Part shown: one piece after another, positions 45,673 through 55,220 of the stretch
Position numbering within the stretch: position 1 is the stretch's first letter
How the letters are laid out: every line of letters starts with the position of its first letter
Source of the DNA: Mycetocola manganoxydans
GTDB taxonomy: Bacteria > Actinomycetota > Actinomycetes > Actinomycetales > Microbacteriaceae
Direction of reading: 5' to 3'
NCBI RefSeq assembly: GCF_003667545.1
Contig: NZ_RCUV01000005.1
Span: 273,197 to 337,196 of the forward strand
DNA: 64,000 bases
Made by a program: the position numbers and the translations under genes
Notes under the pieces: model-generated
What the model saw: the letters and a program-made list of their open reading frames with translations, nothing else
Told to the model about the DNA's origin: nothing
Database searches by the model: none

Positions 45673-46695
45673 ATGCACGACTTGAAAGTCATTGGCGTCG
45701 AGGACGGCGCGCTTATCGCGGCGACGGAAAACGGAGAGCGTTTCCGCCTCCTCATCGACGACGTGCTGCAGTCGCACGTGCGACGCAGCCGCCAGGAGCC
45801 GACGAACGGCCCCAAGCCGAGCCCGCGCGAGGTTCAGGCGCACATCCGTTCCGGTATGTCCGCCGAGGAGGTTGCGAACCTCACCGGCGCCGACCTCGAG
45901 TACATCCAGCGCTTCGAGGGTCCTGTGCTCGCTGAACGCGAACACATCGTCGGCGCTGCCCTGAGCGTTCACGTGCTCACGGCGATCGAGCCGACGACGG
46001 ACGACGACGACTCCACCTTCGGAGCAGCGATCCGTGCTCGCCTCGAGTCGCTCGGGGCAAGCGACGAGCGCTGGACCAGCTGGAAGGAAGCGGGCGGCGG
46101 ATGGACGGTCAAGCTGTCGTTCACAGCTGCGAACGTCGACCACGACGCCCGCTGGAGCTTCGAGCCCAAGAAGCAGGCCCTCGCTCCGCTCAACGGTGAA
46201 GCCGTGACCCTGTCGAAGCAGGGCGAACTCCCGACGGCGCTCATCCCGCGCCTGCGCGCGGTCGAGCGCGACGACGCCCACCCGGACGACAGTCGGTTCG
46301 ACAGTGGTGCGTTCAACTTCCGCACCACCGACGACAGCGGTGACGTCTCCCCGCACATCGAGATCCTCACCCGTCCCCAGTCGTCATCGAAGGCGGCTGC
46401 TGCCGCGGCGATCAACAGGGCCGAGGATGCCAGCGGGCAGTCCAACCAGACGGCCGACCTGCTCGAGGCGCTCCGCAAACGCCGCGGTGAGCGCGAATCG
46501 GCGCACCGCCCCGAGGAAGAGTCGCGGTCAGCTCCCCGTCTCGTCGACGTGCCGCTGGAGATCGAAGGAATCGGCGACGATCTGCCGACCCCGGCTCCCG
46601 TGGAGCCGACGTCGTCCGCGAGACCCAAGCGTGGCCGCGCTGCGATGCCGTCCTGGGACGAGATCGTGTTCGGCGCCAAGTCCGAGGACGACTGA
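45673..46695 (+). CDS. sepH: Septation protein SepH
   Basis: 340 residues from the ATG giving MHDLKVIGVEDGALI. The N-terminal DUF3071 domain includes a helix-turn-helix (REVQAHIRSGMSAEEVANLTGADLEYIQRFEGPVLAERE). A disordered, charged C-terminal region ends in AAMPSWDEIVFGAK, the conserved tail. In Streptomyces and Mycobacterium SepH binds FtsZ and promotes filament assembly. It is divergent from DUF4193 across about 200 nt holding both promoters, where I recognised no specific motif. Confidence 0.93.
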   Translation: MHDLKVIGVEDGALIAATENGERFRLLIDDVLQSHVRRSRQEPTNGPKPSPREVQAHIRSGMSAEEVANLTGADLEYIQRFEGPVLAEREHIVGAALSVHVLTAIEPTTDDDDSTFGAAIRARLESLGASDERWTSWKEAGGGWTVKLSFTAANVDHDARWSFEPKKQALAPLNGEAVTLSKQGELPTALIPRLRAVERDDAHPDDSRFDSGAFNFRTTDDSGDVSPHIEILTRPQSSSKAAAAAAINRAEDASGQSNQTADLLEALRKRRGERESAHRPEEESRSAPRLVDVPLEIEGIGDDLPTPAPVEPTSSARPKRGRAAMPSWDEIVFGAKSEDD

Positions 46696-46728
46696 TCCGC
46701 TGAAGCGCTGCTCGGTTCGTCGATCGCG

Positions 46729-47868
46729 TCAGCGCTCGAACGCACCCAGGCGCACGAGCGGGACGATGCGCTCGTCGGCTGTGAGAGAACCATGCTGCCC
46801 GATCATGCTGCGGGCGGTCTGGTCGGTCGGCCGGGAGTCGTAGTAGACGATGCGTTTGCGCGCGGCGACGATCACATCACCGATGCGGGAAAGCACCTCG
46901 GGTCGCACCGTCCCGAACAGGCCGTTGGCGACGGCATCCTGCCGTGACGCCACCCAGGACCTCTCGCCCTCGCTCTGTTCCCACACCGTCGCGAGCGCGA
47001 GCCGGTCGGCATCCGTCGCCCCCGGTTCAAGGTAGAGGTGGAGGCAGCGCGGCTCTCCGCCGACATGACGAACGCCGGTGACGAGCTCCGGCGCCTGGTC
47101 GAACAGGACCTGCGAGTGCTGAGGGACGTCGACGGAGCCGTGATCGGCGGTCACAAGGACACCGACTCGTGGGGGGAGCGTTCTCGCGAAGGACTGCACT
47201 TCGGCGTCGACGGCCTCGAGCGCGCCGAGCCACTGGTCGGACTCCCACCCGTATTGGTGCGATGCCTTGTCGAGTTCGGGGATGTACAGGTACGTCAGCG
47301 ACGGTTCGCCCGTCGACAGGATTTTCGAGGCCGCGGCGAACCTGTCGCTGAGGCTGTTGGCGCTGCGGTAGTCCGCCCCGCGCAGCACGGCCTTCGTGAA
47401 CCCGGATGACCGGAACTTCGCCGGCCCGACAGCGAAACTGCGGATGCTGCCTGCCGCGGCCCGCTCGAACACCGTCGGTTCGGGCTGCCACACGTCAGGC
47501 ACCATCTTGTCGTCCCACCCGGTGAGCTGATTGACGAGACGGTCATTTGCCGCGTCGAGCGTTCGGTACCCCACCAGCCCGTGCTGCCCGGGTGAAACAC
47601 CCGTGGTGAGCGTTGCGAGAGCCGCCGCAGTCGTCGTCGGAAACACCGAGGTGATCGGGTCGCGAGGACGCGCTGCGAGGAACCGGGCATGCCCTGCGCG
47701 AGCGGACAGTTGCGATCGGCCGAGCCCGTCGACGACGATCACGACGACGGAGTGAACGGCCGGCAGGTCGAGAGCGTTGGATTCGCCTGCCAGTGCGCTC
47801 ACCGAATTCGGCAGAACATCGGCAAGGCTCCGGGCGCCGGGTTTCTCGGTGGGTAGCATGGTGGCCAT
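46729..47868 (-). CDS. Alkaline phosphatase superfamily protein (nucleotide pyrophosphatase/phosphodiesterase type)
   Basis: About 379 residues. Metal-binding and nucleophile motifs are [14 protein letters not shown] and [17 protein letters not shown] (Thr nucleophile), then [27 protein letters not shown] and [11 protein letters not shown]. No signal peptide or membrane helix is seen, so it is likely cytoplasmic. Substrate unknown. Start is ATG 47868 (MATMLPTEK) or ATG 47859. It is divergent from parC across 72 nt and convergent with sepH. Confidence 0.88.
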   Translation of the reverse strand: MATMLPTEKPGARSLADVLPNSVSALAGESNALDLPAVHSVVVIVVDGLGRSQLSARAGHARFLAARPRDPITSVFPTTTAAALATLTTGVSPGQHGLVGYRTLDAANDRLVNQLTGWDDKMVPDVWQPEPTVFERAAAGSIRSFAVGPAKFRSSGFTKAVLRGADYRSANSLSDRFAAASKILSTGEPSLTYLYIPELDKASHQYGWESDQWLGALEAVDAEVQSFARTLPPRVGVLVTADHGSVDVPQHSQVLFDQAPELVTGVRHVGGEPRCLHLYLEPGATDADRLALATVWEQSEGERSWVASRQDAVANGLFGTVRPEVLSRIGDVIVAARKRIVYYDSRPTDQTARSMIGQHGSLTADERIVPLVRLGAFER

Positions 47869-47940
47869 CCGGGCAATTCTGGCACAACCGCGACGCGGCC
47901 GCCGATCGTTCGGTCCCTGCCCCTTCCCCAGAAATCCCGG

Positions 47941-50418
47941 ATGTCCCGCACACACACTCCTCCCCCGGCCGATGACTTCACCGAACGCATCGAGGACGTC
48001 GATGTCTCCGTCGAGATGCAGGGGTCGTTCCTGGAGTACGCCTACTCGGTGATCTATTCGCGGGCCCTTCCTGACGCCAGGGACGGCCTGAAGCCGGTGC
48101 AGCGTCGCATCCTGTACATGATGAGCGAGATGGGGCTCCGCCCGGAGCGCGGCCACGTCAAATCCGCTCGTGTCGTCGGTGAGGTGATGGGAAAACTGCA
48201 CCCGCACGGCGACTCTGCGATCTACGACACGCTGGTGCGGCTCGCCCAGCCGTTCACTCTTCGCGTGCCGCTCATCGACGGACACGGCAACTTCGGCTCC
48301 CTCGACGACGGACCCGCTGCCGCCAGGTACACCGAGGCGCGGCTCGACGCAGCCTCTCTCGCGATGACGGAGGGGCTCGACGAGGATGTCGTCGACTTCG
48401 TCCCGAACTACGACAACCAGCTCACCCAGCCCGACGTTCTCCCCGCAGCGTTCCCCAACCTCCTCGTCAACGGCGCGAGCGGTATCGCTGTCGGAATGGC
48501 GACGAACATGGCCCCGCACAACCTCATAGAGGTCGTCGGTGCCGCCAGGCATCTGCTTTCACACCCGAACGCCACTCTCGACGAGCTCATGGAATACGTT
48601 CCGGGGCCCGACCTGCCGACCGGCGGGACGATCGTCGGCCTCGACGGCATCAAGGACGCGTACGCGACCGGGCGCGGCAGCTTCAAGACCCGCGCCAAGG
48701 TCAGCATCGAAAGTCTGACCGCCCGCAAGACCGGCCTCGTCGTCACCGAACTGCCGTACCTCGTCGGCCCGGAACGCGTGATCGAAAAGATCAAGGACGG
48801 CGTCACCAACAAGAAGCTCAGCGGCATTTCGGATGTCACGGACCTCACGGACCGCAAACACGGGCTCAGACTCGTGATCGGGATCAAGACCGGATTCAGC
48901 CCGCAAGCGGTGCTCGAGCAGTTGTACCGTTACACGCCGCTCGAGGACGGGTTCAGCATCAACAACGTCGCCCTCGTCGGCGGCGGACCGCAGACCCTCG
49001 GGCTGCGTGAGCTTCTGCAGGTCTACGTCGACCACCGTATCGAGGTCGTCACCCGTCGCTCGGCATACCGGCTCGCCCGCCGCAAGGAACGACTGCACCT
49101 CGTGGAGGGGCTGCTTGTCGCGATCCTCGACATCGATGAGGTCATCCAGGTCATCCGTGCCAGCGACGACAGCGACCAGGCCCGCACCAAACTGATGGAG
49201 GTGTTCGACCTGTCCCAGCTGCAGGCCGAATACATCCTCGAACTCCGGTTGCGCCGGCTCACGAAGTTCTCGCGCGTCGAACTCGAGAGTGAGCGGGACA
49301 AGCTCATCGCCGAGATCGCCGCCCTGGAACGGCTTCTCGGCAGCCAGGCGCTCATCCGCAAGCAGGTCGGCGATGAACTCGCCGATGTCGCCGAGCGCTT
49401 CGGCACCCCACGACGCACCCTTCTCACCGAAGCACGCCCGAGTATCGCGACGTCGTCGAAGCGTCAGGCCGCCCAGCTCGAGGTCGCAGACACCCCGTGT
49501 CGTGTCTTCCTGAGTACCACCGGCCGTGCCGTACGGATCGACCTCAGCGACGCCGAAGCCGTCGCAGCAGCGGATGCCCAGCCCAGGGCCCGGCGGCGCA
49601 GCAAGCACGATGCCGTTCGGTCGTTCCTCGATACGACGGCACGTACAGAGATCGGTGCGGTGACGTCCCTCGGCAGGCTTATTAAGTTCACCGCCGTGGA
49701 CCTGCCCGTCGTCCCGGCGAATTCATTGCAGCTCGCCGCCGGCACCAGGATTGCGGACTATCTGGCGCTGCCCAACAAGGCGGAACGCATCCTCGCCCTC
49801 GTCTCGCTCGAGAGCACGGACCCCATCGCCCTCGGCACGAAGCTCGGCACGGTCAAACGGGTCACCCCCGGTGACTGGCCGAACAAGCCGGACTTCGAAC
49901 TCATCGGCCTCAAACCGTCCGACGAAGTGGTCGGTGCCGCCCAGGCTCCAGACAGCACCGAGCTCGTCTTCATCAGCTCGGCGGCGCAACTGCTGCACTT
50001 CCCCGCGTCTGCGGTTCGCCCGCAGGGCAGGCCCGCCGGCGGTGTTGCCGGGATGAACCTCCCGTCGGACGCGCACATCGTCTTCTTCGGAGCGATCGAC
50101 CCGACTGCCGAGAACGTCGTCGCAACCGTTTCGGTGACATCCGCTGCGCTTCCGGGCACGGATCCCGGTCGCGTCAAGGTGTCGTTCTTCTCGGAGTTCC
50201 CCGCCAAGGGACGCGCGACGGGCGGTGTTCGCGCCCACGCATTCCTCAAGGGCGAGGACGGTCTGTCTCTTGCCTGGGCAGGCCCTGCCCCCGTGCATGC
50301 TGTCGGTCCGGACGGGTCGTCTCGCGTCCTTCCAGACGCGGGAGCGAAACGCGACGGCTCCGGTACAGCGATCGACTCCGTGATCGGCTCGTTCGGCCGC
50401 GAGATCACGACCGACTGA
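47941..50418 (+). CDS. parC: DNA topoisomerase IV subunit A (second GyrA-type protein)
   Basis: 825 residues. The breakage-reunion domain holds [15 protein letters not shown], the quinolone-determining stretch [11 protein letters not shown] (87-97) and the catalytic Tyr130 in [11 protein letters not shown]-terminal beta-pinwheel follows, with degenerate GyrA-box-like QGRPAGG in place of QRRGGKG, which favours ParC over GyrA. The partner parE is the next gene, in convergent orientation, so both subunits are encoded here but not in one operon. It should decatenate daughter chromosomes. Confidence 0.9.
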   Translation: MSRTHTPPPADDFTERIEDVDVSVEMQGSFLEYAYSVIYSRALPDARDGLKPVQRRILYMMSEMGLRPERGHVKSARVVGEVMGKLHPHGDSAIYDTLVRLAQPFTLRVPLIDGHGNFGSLDDGPAAARYTEARLDAASLAMTEGLDEDVVDFVPNYDNQLTQPDVLPAAFPNLLVNGASGIAVGMATNMAPHNLIEVVGAARHLLSHPNATLDELMEYVPGPDLPTGGTIVGLDGIKDAYATGRGSFKTRAKVSIESLTARKTGLVVTELPYLVGPERVIEKIKDGVTNKKLSGISDVTDLTDRKHGLRLVIGIKTGFSPQAVLEQLYRYTPLEDGFSINNVALVGGGPQTLGLRELLQVYVDHRIEVVTRRSAYRLARRKERLHLVEGLLVAILDIDEVIQVIRASDDSDQARTKLMEVFDLSQLQAEYILELRLRRLTKFSRVELESERDKLIAEIAALERLLGSQALIRKQVGDELADVAERFGTPRRTLLTEARPSIATSSKRQAAQLEVADTPCRVFLSTTGRAVRIDLSDAEAVAAADAQPRARRRSKHDAVRSFLDTTARTEIGAVTSLGRLIKFTAVDLPVVPANSLQLAAGTRIADYLALPNKAERILALVSLESTDPIALGTKLGTVKRVTPGDWPNKPDFELIGLKPSDEVVGAAQAPDSTELVFISSAAQLLHFPASAVRPQGRPAGGVAGMNLPSDAHIVFFGAIDPTAENVVATVSVTSAALPGTDPGRVKVSFFSEFPAKGRATGGVRAHAFLKGEDGLSLAWAGPAPVHAVGPDGSSRVLPDAGAKRDGSGTAIDSVIGSFGREITTD

Positions 50419-50469
50419 CGAGCGGATGCCGCCCCGGCGACCCCCGATCGGTCGCGCCCGCTGGACTCG

Positions 50470-50519
50470 TCGGTCCCGAATGCCGGGTTCAGGCGAAAGA
50501 ACCGGACATTCGGGACCGA
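50470..50519. repeat. Inverted repeat downstream of parC
   Basis: TCGGTCCCGAATG pairs perfectly with CATTCGGGACCGA (13 bp). Inside, CCGGGTTC and GAACCGG extend the stem with one bulge. It lies about 50 nt after the parC stop and has no T-run. It may terminate parC transcription or be a member of a dispersed repeat family. Confidence 0.7.
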
Positions 50520-50548
50520 TGGGCGCCGCACACACCACGGTGCCGGCT

Positions 50549-50679
50549 TCGGTGGTCGCTCCAGCACCGCAAACGACGCGTAACCGTGCGTTTGTGACAA
50601 CTGAACGGATCCGGGCAGGGTTTGGTGGTCGCTAACGCACCGCAAACGGCGGCTTTGCGAGCGTTAGCGACAATCGAAC
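50549..50679. repeat. Two related hairpin units between parC and parE
   Basis: Two copies of a sequence beginning GGTGGTCGCT, then GCACCGCAAACG, and ending with GCGTT..GAC-AA-..GAAC lie in tandem, about 70 nt apart. The second copy (50628-50671) folds perfectly: GTCGCTAACGC with GCGTTAGCGAC and CGCAAA with TTTGCG. The first keeps only CAAACG/CGTTTG and GTC/GAC pairing. Nothing else recognisable occupies this 318-nt gap. They look like REP-type elements. Confidence 0.6.
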
Positions 50680-50736
50680 ACCGCGGCGCTCGGGCGAACG
50701 AACCCGCGGATGCCACGGGGCACGCGCCCCGTCCGA

Positions 50737-52824
50737 TCACGCGTCGATGCGGTCGCGGTTCAGGCGGTCGGAGCTGTCGACGATGAACTCCTTGCGAGGT
50801 GCGACATCGTTGCCCATCAGCAACTCGAACACCTGGGCGGCCTGCTCGGCGTCGTGCATCTGCACACGCCGGAGGGTGCGATGCCTGCGGTCCATCGTCG
50901 TCGTCGCCAGCTGGTCGGCATCCATCTCGCCGAGTCCCTTGTACCGCTGGATCGGTTCCTTGTAGCGCTTGTTGGACCTCTTGAGCTTGGAAAGAAGCGC
51001 CTGCAGCTCCTGCTCCGAGTACGTGTAGATCGTTTCGTTGGGTTTGGAACCGTTGTTGATGACGACAACGCGGTGCAACGGCGGGACAGCGGCGAACACG
51101 CGCCCCTCCGTGATCATGGGCCTCATGTAGCGGAAGAACAGGGTCAGCAGCAGGGTCCGGATGTGGGCACCGTCGACATCCGCATCGCTCATGATGATGA
51201 CCTTGCCGTAGCGCGCCGTCGAGATGTCGAAGCTGCGGCCGGAGCCCGCCCCGATCACCTGGATGATGGCCGCGCACTCGGCGTTCGAGAGCATGTCGGA
51301 GACGGACGCCTTCTGCACGTTGAGGATCTTGCCCCGGATCGGCAGCAGCGCCTGGAACTCGCTGTCGCGGGCATTTTTGGCCGTGCCGAGCGCCGAGTCA
51401 CCCTCGACGATCATCAGTTCGCTGTTGGCGACATCGTTGCTGCGGCAATCGACGAGCTTCGCGGGGAGGGACGAGCTCTCGAGCGCATTCTTGCGGCGCT
51501 GGGTCTCCTTGTGGGCACGCGCCGAGATGCGGGATTTCATCTCGGAGACGACCTTGTCGAGCACGAGCGAGGTCTGCGCCTTGTCGTCGCGCTTGGTCGA
51601 GCTGAACCGTTCCTTGAGTGCTTTCGTGACGACACTCGCGACAATGCTCCGCGCGGCAGGGGTACCGAGGATCTCCTTGGTCTGTCCCTCGAACTGCGGC
51701 TCGGGCAGACGCACCGTCAGCACCGCTGTCAGTCCGGCGAGAACGTCGTCCTTCTCGAGTTTGTCCGACCCCGCCTTGAGCCGGCGGGCATTCTGCTCGA
51801 CCTGCTGCCGCAGGTGCTTGAGGAGCGCCTGCTCGAAGCCGAGCTGGTGGGTGCCACCCTTCGGAGTGGCGATGATGTTGACGAAGCTCTTGGTGATGGT
51901 GTCGTACCCGGTCCCCCAGCGCAGCGCGATATCGACTTCACAGGTGCGCTCGAGTTCGGTTGCGAGCATGGCACCTGATTCGCTCAGCACCGGCACGGTC
52001 TCGGTGAAGGTTCCGCTGCCGGTGAGACGCCAGATGTCGGTCACCGGGGTGTCGGTCGCGAGGTGCTCGACGAATTCCGAGATACCGCCCTCGTATTCGA
52101 AGAGGTGCGTGTCGGCATCCGCTGTCTCACCGGCACGACGGTCCTCGATCGTGAGCGCAAGACCGGGGATGAGGAACGCGGTCTGACGCGCGCGCGAGAC
52201 GAGGTCCTCGAGTTGGAATGCAGCACCCTTGGTGAAGATCTGGCGGTCGGCCCAGTACCGAACGCGTGATCCGGTGACACCCTTCTTGACCTTGCCGACC
52301 ACGCGCAGCTCGCTGCCGAATTCGAATGGAGTGAACGGAGCGTCAGGGCTGGGCTCGCCGGAGTCGGTGAAGATCCCGGGCTCACCGCGGTGGAACGACA
52401 TCGCCCAGGTCTTGCCGTTCCGGTCGACCTCGACGTCGAGTCGCTCGCTGAGGGCGTTGACGACGGATGCTCCGACGCCGTGGAGTCCACCAGACGCCGC
52501 GTAGGAACCCGAACCGAACTTGCCGCCGGCGTGCAGCTTCGTGAACACCACTTCAACACCGCTGAGTCCGGTCTTGGGTTCGATATCGACGGGGATGCCG
52601 CGGGCACGGTCGCGTACTTCGACACTTCCGTCATCGTGGAGGACGACCTCGATCCGGTCGCCGTGACCGCCGAGCGCTTCATCGACCGAGTTGTCGATGA
52701 TCTCCCAGAGGCAGTGCATGAGTCCACGGGAATCGGTGGAACCGATGTACATTCCTGGGCGCTTGCGGACCGCCTCAAGGCCTTCGAGAACGGAAAGATG
52801 GCGGGCGGAATAGTCGGAACTCAC
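50737..52824 (-). CDS. parE: DNA topoisomerase IV subunit B
   Basis: About 695 residues from GTG (MSSDYSARHLSVLEGLEAV). GHKL ATPase motifs are IIDNSVDEAL, GIPVDIEPKTG and GGLHGVGASVVNAL with the ATP lid; the TOPRIM domain has ELMIVEGDSALGTAKNARD and IIMSDADVDGAHIRTLLL, then RYKGLGEMDADQL at the end. It powers strand passage by the ParC subunit encoded convergently. The start is taken at GTG 52824 because TAGGCT lies 8 nt upstream; a longer frame exists. Confidence 0.93.
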   Translation of the reverse strand: MSSDYSARHLSVLEGLEAVRKRPGMYIGSTDSRGLMHCLWEIIDNSVDEALGGHGDRIEVVLHDDGSVEVRDRARGIPVDIEPKTGLSGVEVVFTKLHAGGKFGSGSYAASGGLHGVGASVVNALSERLDVEVDRNGKTWAMSFHRGEPGIFTDSGEPSPDAPFTPFEFGSELRVVGKVKKGVTGSRVRYWADRQIFTKGAAFQLEDLVSRARQTAFLIPGLALTIEDRRAGETADADTHLFEYEGGISEFVEHLATDTPVTDIWRLTGSGTFTETVPVLSESGAMLATELERTCEVDIALRWGTGYDTITKSFVNIIATPKGGTHQLGFEQALLKHLRQQVEQNARRLKAGSDKLEKDDVLAGLTAVLTVRLPEPQFEGQTKEILGTPAARSIVASVVTKALKERFSSTKRDDKAQTSLVLDKVVSEMKSRISARAHKETQRRKNALESSSLPAKLVDCRSNDVANSELMIVEGDSALGTAKNARDSEFQALLPIRGKILNVQKASVSDMLSNAECAAIIQVIGAGSGRSFDISTARYGKVIIMSDADVDGAHIRTLLLTLFFRYMRPMITEGRVFAAVPPLHRVVVINNGSKPNETIYTYSEQELQALLSKLKRSNKRYKEPIQRYKGLGEMDADQLATTTMDRRHRTLRRVQMHDAEQAAQVFELLMGNDVAPRKEFIVDSSDRLNRDRIDA

Positions 52825-52832
52825 AGTATTCA

Positions 52833-52838
52833 AGCCTA
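52833..52838 (-). promoter_or_regulatory. Candidate leaderless -10 (TAGGCT) for parE
   Basis: TAGGCT ends 8 nt before the GTG start on the minus strand. The hexamer is identical to those before ruvA and the AI-2E permease. Confidence 0.45.
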
Positions 52839-52991
52839 CCGAGGAAGCGGGAAAGCGCCGGAAGTGACACGATTGCAACCCGGTGGCCGTACGCGCTGAG
52901 CGAAACGGCAGGCGCGGTGGGAAGATATCCAGCCACGCGTGGTTTCATTGTGTGACAGCACATGCTCGAACACCAAGGTCAGGAGGAGCTC

Positions 52992-53234
52992 ATGTCAACA
53001 GGAGAACACGGTACCGGACGAGTCACGAACGGTAGTGTCGACACCCTCGAGCCACAGCTGACCGCCGCAGACCGCTGCGACAGCTGCGGAGCACAGGCCT
53101 ACATCCGGGTCGTGGTGAAGAGCGGCGAACTGCTGTTCTGTGCTCACCACGGAAAGAAGTACGAGGAGAAGCTGTCGGCCATCGCCCACAGCTGGCACGA
53201 CGAGTCGAGTCGGCTGCTCACCGACCCCCGCTGA
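52992..53234 (+). CDS. DUF7455-type small protein, putative zinc-binding
   Basis: 80 residues with AGGAGGAG upstream, a near-perfect ribosome site that decides for MSTGEHGTG. The conserved core is TAADRCDSCGAQAYIRVV and LLFCAHHGKKYEEKL; two cysteines plus Cys/His residues suggest a zinc site. The family is conserved in actinobacteria near sigA and has no known function. A terminator follows. Confidence 0.88.
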   Translation: MSTGEHGTGRVTNGSVDTLEPQLTAADRCDSCGAQAYIRVVVKSGELLFCAHHGKKYEEKLSAIAHSWHDESSRLLTDPR

Positions 53235-53261
53235 TTTCGCCGGCACGAGCCGGAAAACCAG

Positions 53262-53297
53262 AAACCGTCACCTGCAACCCAGGTGGCGGTTTTTTCG
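53262..53297 (+). terminator. Intrinsic terminator after the DUF7455 gene
   Basis: ACCGTCACCTG pairs with CAGGTGGCGGT (one non-canonical pair) around CAACC, followed by TTTTTTCG. Confidence 0.9.
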
Positions 53298-53352
53298 TGC
53301 TGCCTGCAGCCGGCCGCTAGGCAAACCATCGACCGGCGACCAGACTGGTCGC

Positions 53353-54432
53353 GTGAACTTCGCGCGTGATCCATGGGTGTTGCACGTCGACCTCGACCAG
53401 TTCATCGCGGCCGTCGAAGTGCTCAGACACCCTGAACTCGCCGGCAAGCCCATCATCGTCGGTGGGCGGGGTGACCCGACTGAACGCGCCGTCGTCTCCA
53501 CGGCCTCCTACGAGGCACGCGCCTTCGGGGTCGGCTCGGGGATGCCGTTACGCATCGCCGCCAGGAAGGCACCGGATGCCGTTCTGCTCCCGGTCGACGC
53601 GGACGCCTACACTGCCGCATCGCACGACGTGATGGCGACTCTCAAGGAACAGCCGGGTGCCGTCGTGCAGGTGCTCGGCTGGGACGAAGCCTTCATCGGT
53701 ATCGCGACCGGCGACCCCGAGGCGTACGCGAGGGACATCCAGCGCGCGGTCCTCGAACGCACGCGGCTGCACTGCAGCGTGGGCATCGGAGACACCCTCG
53801 TCCGCGCGAAGGTCGCCACCGGCTTCGGTAAACCCCGCGGCGTATTCCGGCTGACCGAGGCGAACTGGATCGAGGTCATGGGTGACAGGCCGACCATCGA
53901 TCTCTGGGGTGTTGGCGCCAAAGTATCCCGGCGCCTCGCCGCGCTCGGAATCACGACCGTATCCGAGCTGGCGGCAGCGGACAACGAGCCCCTGATCGCC
54001 GAGTTCGGACCCAAAATGGGGCCCTGGTATGGCCAGCTTGGACGGGGTGAGGGTGCGCGCGAGGTCGATGACACCCCGTGGGTGGCGCGCGGGCACAGCC
54101 GTGAGACGACGTATCAGACCGACCTCGTGACACCCGCGGAGGTGGAAGAAGCCGCGCGCGAACTCGTCGCCCGCGTTCAGGAGGACATCGAGGCCGAAGC
54201 GCGACCGGTTGTCGGTCTGACCCTCAAGGTTCGGTACGCGCCCTTTTCGACCAAGGTATTTACGAAGAAGATCCCGGAAACCGCGGATGCCGGTGTGGTC
54301 CTCGAGAGGGCGATGGAACTCGTCGGACGAATCGACGCCAATCGGCCGATCCGTCTGCTCGGCTTCCGAGCCGAGATGGCAATGCCAGATGACGCGCGCG
54401 GCGGACACACCCCGACCCGGAGCGGCTGGTAA
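53353..54432 (+). CDS. Y-family DNA polymerase IV, DinB2-like (no aromatic steric gate)
   Basis: 359 residues from GTG (MNFARDPWVLHVDLD). Palm acids are in VDLDQF (Asp13, Asp15) and GWDEAF; the fingers have STASYEARAFGVGSGMPL, and the HhH segment is LWGVGAKVSRRLAALGI. In E. coli DinB the steric gate is Phe13; the aligned residue here is Ile18. The whole stretch DLDQFIAAVE and MGDRPTIDLWGVG closely resembles mycobacterial DinB2, which has Leu at this site and uses ribonucleotides. It should be an error-prone translesion polymerase with relaxed sugar choice. No LexA box was recognised upstream. Confidence 0.88.
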   Translation: MNFARDPWVLHVDLDQFIAAVEVLRHPELAGKPIIVGGRGDPTERAVVSTASYEARAFGVGSGMPLRIAARKAPDAVLLPVDADAYTAASHDVMATLKEQPGAVVQVLGWDEAFIGIATGDPEAYARDIQRAVLERTRLHCSVGIGDTLVRAKVATGFGKPRGVFRLTEANWIEVMGDRPTIDLWGVGAKVSRRLAALGITTVSELAAADNEPLIAEFGPKMGPWYGQLGRGEGAREVDDTPWVARGHSRETTYQTDLVTPAEVEEAARELVARVQEDIEAEARPVVGLTLKVRYAPFSTKVFTKKIPETADAGVVLERAMELVGRIDANRPIRLLGFRAEMAMPDDARGGHTPTRSGW

Positions 54433-54437
54433 CGCTT

Positions 54438-54487
54438 GTGACAAAGGAGAAGCCGCCACCCGGGAACCCGGGGGCGGCTTCTGTCAC
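54438..54487. terminator. Bidirectional terminator-like hairpin between dinB2-like gene and gatD
   Basis: AGAAGCCGCC pairs with GGCGGCTTCT, and an outer GTGACA/TGTCAC extends the structure. It lies between convergent genes, without a T-run on either side. Confidence 0.65.
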
Positions 54488-54500
54488 GCGCTGGCTTCGG

Positions 54501-55220
54501 TCAGGACGGAAGCTTGGCGATGAGGATGTTGCGGGCGAGGTCGACGACCTGGTCGAGATCGGCGTGTGCCGGCCCCGGCTGGTATGACAGTCCCGCGCGC
54601 TCGGCAGCGATGGTGATCAGTGCGTCCGTCACGATCGGATTGAGAACGAGGAACGGTCCGTGACAGTGTGTCCCGATGCTGTTGTGCACCCGGACCCCGT
54701 CGGTACCGTCACCGTTTCCGAAGCCGTTGCGGACCCGTCCGAGAGCTTTCTGATCCGGGCGCCCGGTGTACACCGACGTGTGGTTCTCCGTGCCGATGAT
54801 CAGCCCGAAGTCGCTGTCGAGTGCAAACGCCTCGGTGATGATCCGCTTCGAGCTGTTGTCGACCGAACCGGCGAAGACGCCAGCACCGGGGATGACCTCG
54901 GTCGCGCTGAGCCGGATCGACGTGGAGAGGAGGTGGAAGCCCGCTCCCGCACCGACGATCACGACACCTGCTTCAGACCAGGCGCGAAGGGTCGGCGCGA
55001 TGCGGTCGACGTCAACGGCGATCGAGCGAACCGCGCTTGAGGAACCCGTCCCGATCAGGACGATGTCTGCCGTCTCGGGGAGTTCATCTCCCGCCGAATA
55101 GCTGAGCTCCTCGACCGCGATCCCGGCGAGGCGCATCCGGCGGACGAGCGCGGTGCGGTTGCCGACGTCACCGTTGAGCGACAGATCTGCGGGGTACAGT
55201 TCGAGAACACGAACACTCAT
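54501..55220 (-). CDS. GatD-like (lipid II isoglutaminyl synthase) subunit lacking the catalytic cysteine
   Basis: 239 residues of the CobB/CobQ-type glutaminase fold seen in GatD: RVLELYPADLSLNGDVGNRTAL at the start, IIGTENHTSVYTG, and GTHCHGPFLVLNP with the expected His187; Arg126 matches the substrate arginine of S. aureus GatD. At the nucleophile elbow, where GatD has C-G-G-[YF]-Q, this protein reads GAGAGFHLL (90-98), with no cysteine. The only Cys is 186, next to the histidine. Normal glutaminase activity is therefore unlikely. The ATG overlaps the murT stop (ATGA). Confidence 0.85.
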   Translation of the reverse strand: MSVRVLELYPADLSLNGDVGNRTALVRRMRLAGIAVEELSYSAGDELPETADIVLIGTGSSSAVRSIAVDVDRIAPTLRAWSEAGVVIVGAGAGFHLLSTSIRLSATEVIPGAGVFAGSVDNSSKRIITEAFALDSDFGLIIGTENHTSVYTGRPDQKALGRVRNGFGNGDGTDGVRVHNSIGTHCHGPFLVLNPIVTDALITIAAERAGLSYQPGPAHADLDQVVDLARNILIAKLPS

